From positions 372,001 through 436,000 of the forward strand of contig NZ_STGL01000007.1 of assembly GCF_004919085.1 (NCBI RefSeq): a DNA stretch of 64,000 bases, read 5' to 3'. The stretch is from Nocardioides sp. GY 10127 (GTDB lineage Bacteria; Actinomycetota; Actinomycetes; Propionibacteriales; Nocardioidaceae). Every line of letters starts with the position of its first letter. Position 1 is the first letter of the stretch. This document shows, piece by piece, positions 62,839 to 64,000 of the stretch. A model generated the notes under the pieces. It made no database searches. It worked only from the letters and a program-made list of their open reading frames with translations, and had not been told where the DNA came from. A program made the position numbers and the translations under genes.

Positions 62839-64000
62839 GTGCCCTACCAGCACGCATTCCCGCCGAAGCAGGGCCTCTACGACCCGAGTCACGAGCACGA
62901 TGCGTGCGGCGTGGCCTTCGTGGCGACCCTGACCGGCGTGGCCAGTCACAGCATCGTGGCGCAGGCGCTCACCGCCCTGCGCAACCTCGAGCACCGCGGG
63001 GCCGCGGGCGCCGAGCCCAACTCGGGCGACGGTGCCGGCATCCTCATGCAGGTGCCGGACGCGTTCTTCCGTGCCGTGGCCCCCGAGAGCGACATCGACC
63101 TGCCCGCCGCCGGCAGCTACGCGGTGGGTACCGCGTTCCTGCCCGGCGACGAGGCCGCGGTGGCCTCCCAGGTGGCCCGCATCGAGCAGATCGCCGCGGA
63201 GGAGGGCCTCCAGGTCCTCGGCTGGCGCGACGTCCCCACGGACCCCTCGATCCTCGGCGCGACCGCCCTGGGCGTCATGCCGACGTTCCGCCAGGTCTTC
63301 GTCTCCGGCGCGGAGGCCCTCACCGGCATGCCGCTGGAGCGCCTGGCCTTCTGCCTGCGCAAGCGCGCGGAGCGGGAGACGGACGTCTACTTCCCCTCGC
63401 TGTCGAGCCGCACCATCGCCTACAAGGGCATGCTGACGACCGACCAGCTCGACCACTTCTTCCCCGACCTGGTCGACGAGCGCGTCGCCTCGGCGATGGC
63501 GGTCGTGCACTCGCGGTTCTCCACGAACACCTTCCCGAGCTGGCCGCTGAGCCACCCGTTCCGGTTCATCGCCCACAACGGTGAGATCAACACCGTCAAG
63601 GGCAACCGCAACTGGATGCGGGCCCGCGAGGCGCTCCTGGAGTCCGACCTCATCCCCGGCGACCTGTCGCGCCTGTACCCGATCTGCACGCCCGAGGCCT
63701 CGGACTCGGCGTCGTTCGACGAGGTGCTCGAGCTGCTGCACCTGGGCGGCCGCTCGCTGCCCCACGCGGTGCTCATGATGATCCCCGAGGCGTGGGAGAA
63801 CCACGGCGAGATGGACGAGGCGCGCCGCGCCTTCTACCAGTTCCACGCCACCGTGATGGAGCCCTGGGACGGCCCGGCGTCCGTCGTCTTCACCGACGGC
63901 CACCAGATCGGCGCGGTCCTCGACCGCAACGGCCTGCGCCCCTCCCGCTACTGGGTCACCGACGAGGGCCTCGTCGTCATGGCCTCCGAGGTCGGCGTGC
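62839..64000 (+). CDS. gltB: Glutamate synthase large subunit, N-terminal part (3' cut by window)
   Basis: The first 387 codons of the NADPH-glutamate synthase alpha chain. [16 protein letters not shown] shows the class II amidotransferase nucleophile C23 that becomes N-terminal after removal of a 22-residue propeptide; [70 protein letters not shown] and [11 protein letters not shown] follow. GTG 62839 has GGGAG 9 nt upstream and gives the usual start. The frame is open without stops back to ATG 62713, which would add 42 Ala/Pro-rich residues and is probably not used. The synthase centre and FMN/Fe-S parts lie beyond the window. Confidence 0.94.
   Translation, partial: MPYQHAFPPKQGLYDPSHEHDACGVAFVATLTGVASHSIVAQALTALRNLEHRGAAGAEPNSGDGAGILMQVPDAFFRAVAPESDIDLPAAGSYAVGTAFLPGDEAAVASQVARIEQIAAEEGLQVLGWRDVPTDPSILGATALGVMPTFRQVFVSGAEALTGMPLERLAFCLRKRAERETDVYFPSLSSRTIAYKGMLTTDQLDHFFPDLVDERVASAMAVVHSRFSTNTFPSWPLSHPFRFIAHNGEINTVKGNRNWMRAREALLESDLIPGDLSRLYPICTPEASDSASFDEVLELLHLGGRSLPHAVLMMIPEAWENHGEMDEARRAFYQFHATVMEPWDGPASVVFTDGHQIGAVLDRNGLRPSRYWVTDEGLVVMASEVGV

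Overview
The window is a 64 kb chromosomal segment from a high-GC Gram-positive bacterium. The gene order (dinB, DUF3040, transglutaminase/DUF58/MoxR, mraZ to ftsZ, pgeF/yggS/sepF/yggT/wag31, lspA/rluD/dnaE, his, hisI/trp/lgt, gltB), the frequent GTG starts, the PriA-type HisA and the absence of FtsA all indicate an actinobacterium. The overall protein style fits Micrococcales (an Intrasporangiaceae, Ornithinimicrobiaceae or Kytococcaceae type), but that narrower placement is inference. No tRNA, rRNA, CRISPR array, insertion sequence or integrase was seen.

Layout. 0-7 kb: DNA-damage genes. An actinobacterial LexA box sits inside a long perfect palindrome before dnaE2, followed by a methyltransferase, dinB and DUF3040. 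7-12 kb: a minus-strand operon of MoxR ATPase, DUF58 and membrane transglutaminase. 12.0-12.55 kb: a 545-bp gene-free stretch with a 44-bp-arm inverted repeat, a CCAC-rich pyrimidine tract and a 10-bp-periodic GTGG array (the likely MraZ operator) over the mraZ promoter. 12.5-31.5 kb: division and cell-wall (dcw) cluster, mraZ, rsmH, ftsL, ftsI, murE, mraY, murD, ftsW, murG, murC, ftsQ, ftsZ, then pgeF, yggS, sepF, yggT, wag31 and a DksA/TraR protein. murF is missing from its usual place between murE and mraY. The 303-bp gap between mraZ and rsmH holds a tandem repeat and a possible three-way-junction element. 31.5-39.7 kb: lspA (probable CTG start), rluD, GNAT, replicative dnaE, a membrane protein and a DUF3352 protein. 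39.7-41 kb: minus-strand ybaK and a LON-substrate-binding-domain gene.

41.1-46.9 kb: hisDCBH, a small membrane protein, priA and hisF. hisI lies 9 kb further on, after an accessory block: DUF4034-like gene, P-loop/NUDIX fusion, TIGR03085 protein, DUF222-HNH endonuclease, a lower-GC gene of unknown function, and a heterodimeric ABC exporter with one degenerate ATP site. 56-61.5 kb: hisI, TIGR02234 membrane protein, HGxxPAAW protein, DUF2752, DUF4190 (minus strand), trpC, trpB, trpA. trpE is absent from its usual place after hisI. lgt and the 5' part of gltB close the window.

The genes work in coherent sets: SOS-linked translesion synthesis; lipid II synthesis with septum assembly; histidine and tryptophan synthesis, probably sharing PriA because no trpF is seen; lipoprotein maturation (lspA, lgt). 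Many start codons lie 6-9 nt after a TAGNNT hexamer, which suggests leaderless transcripts are common here.
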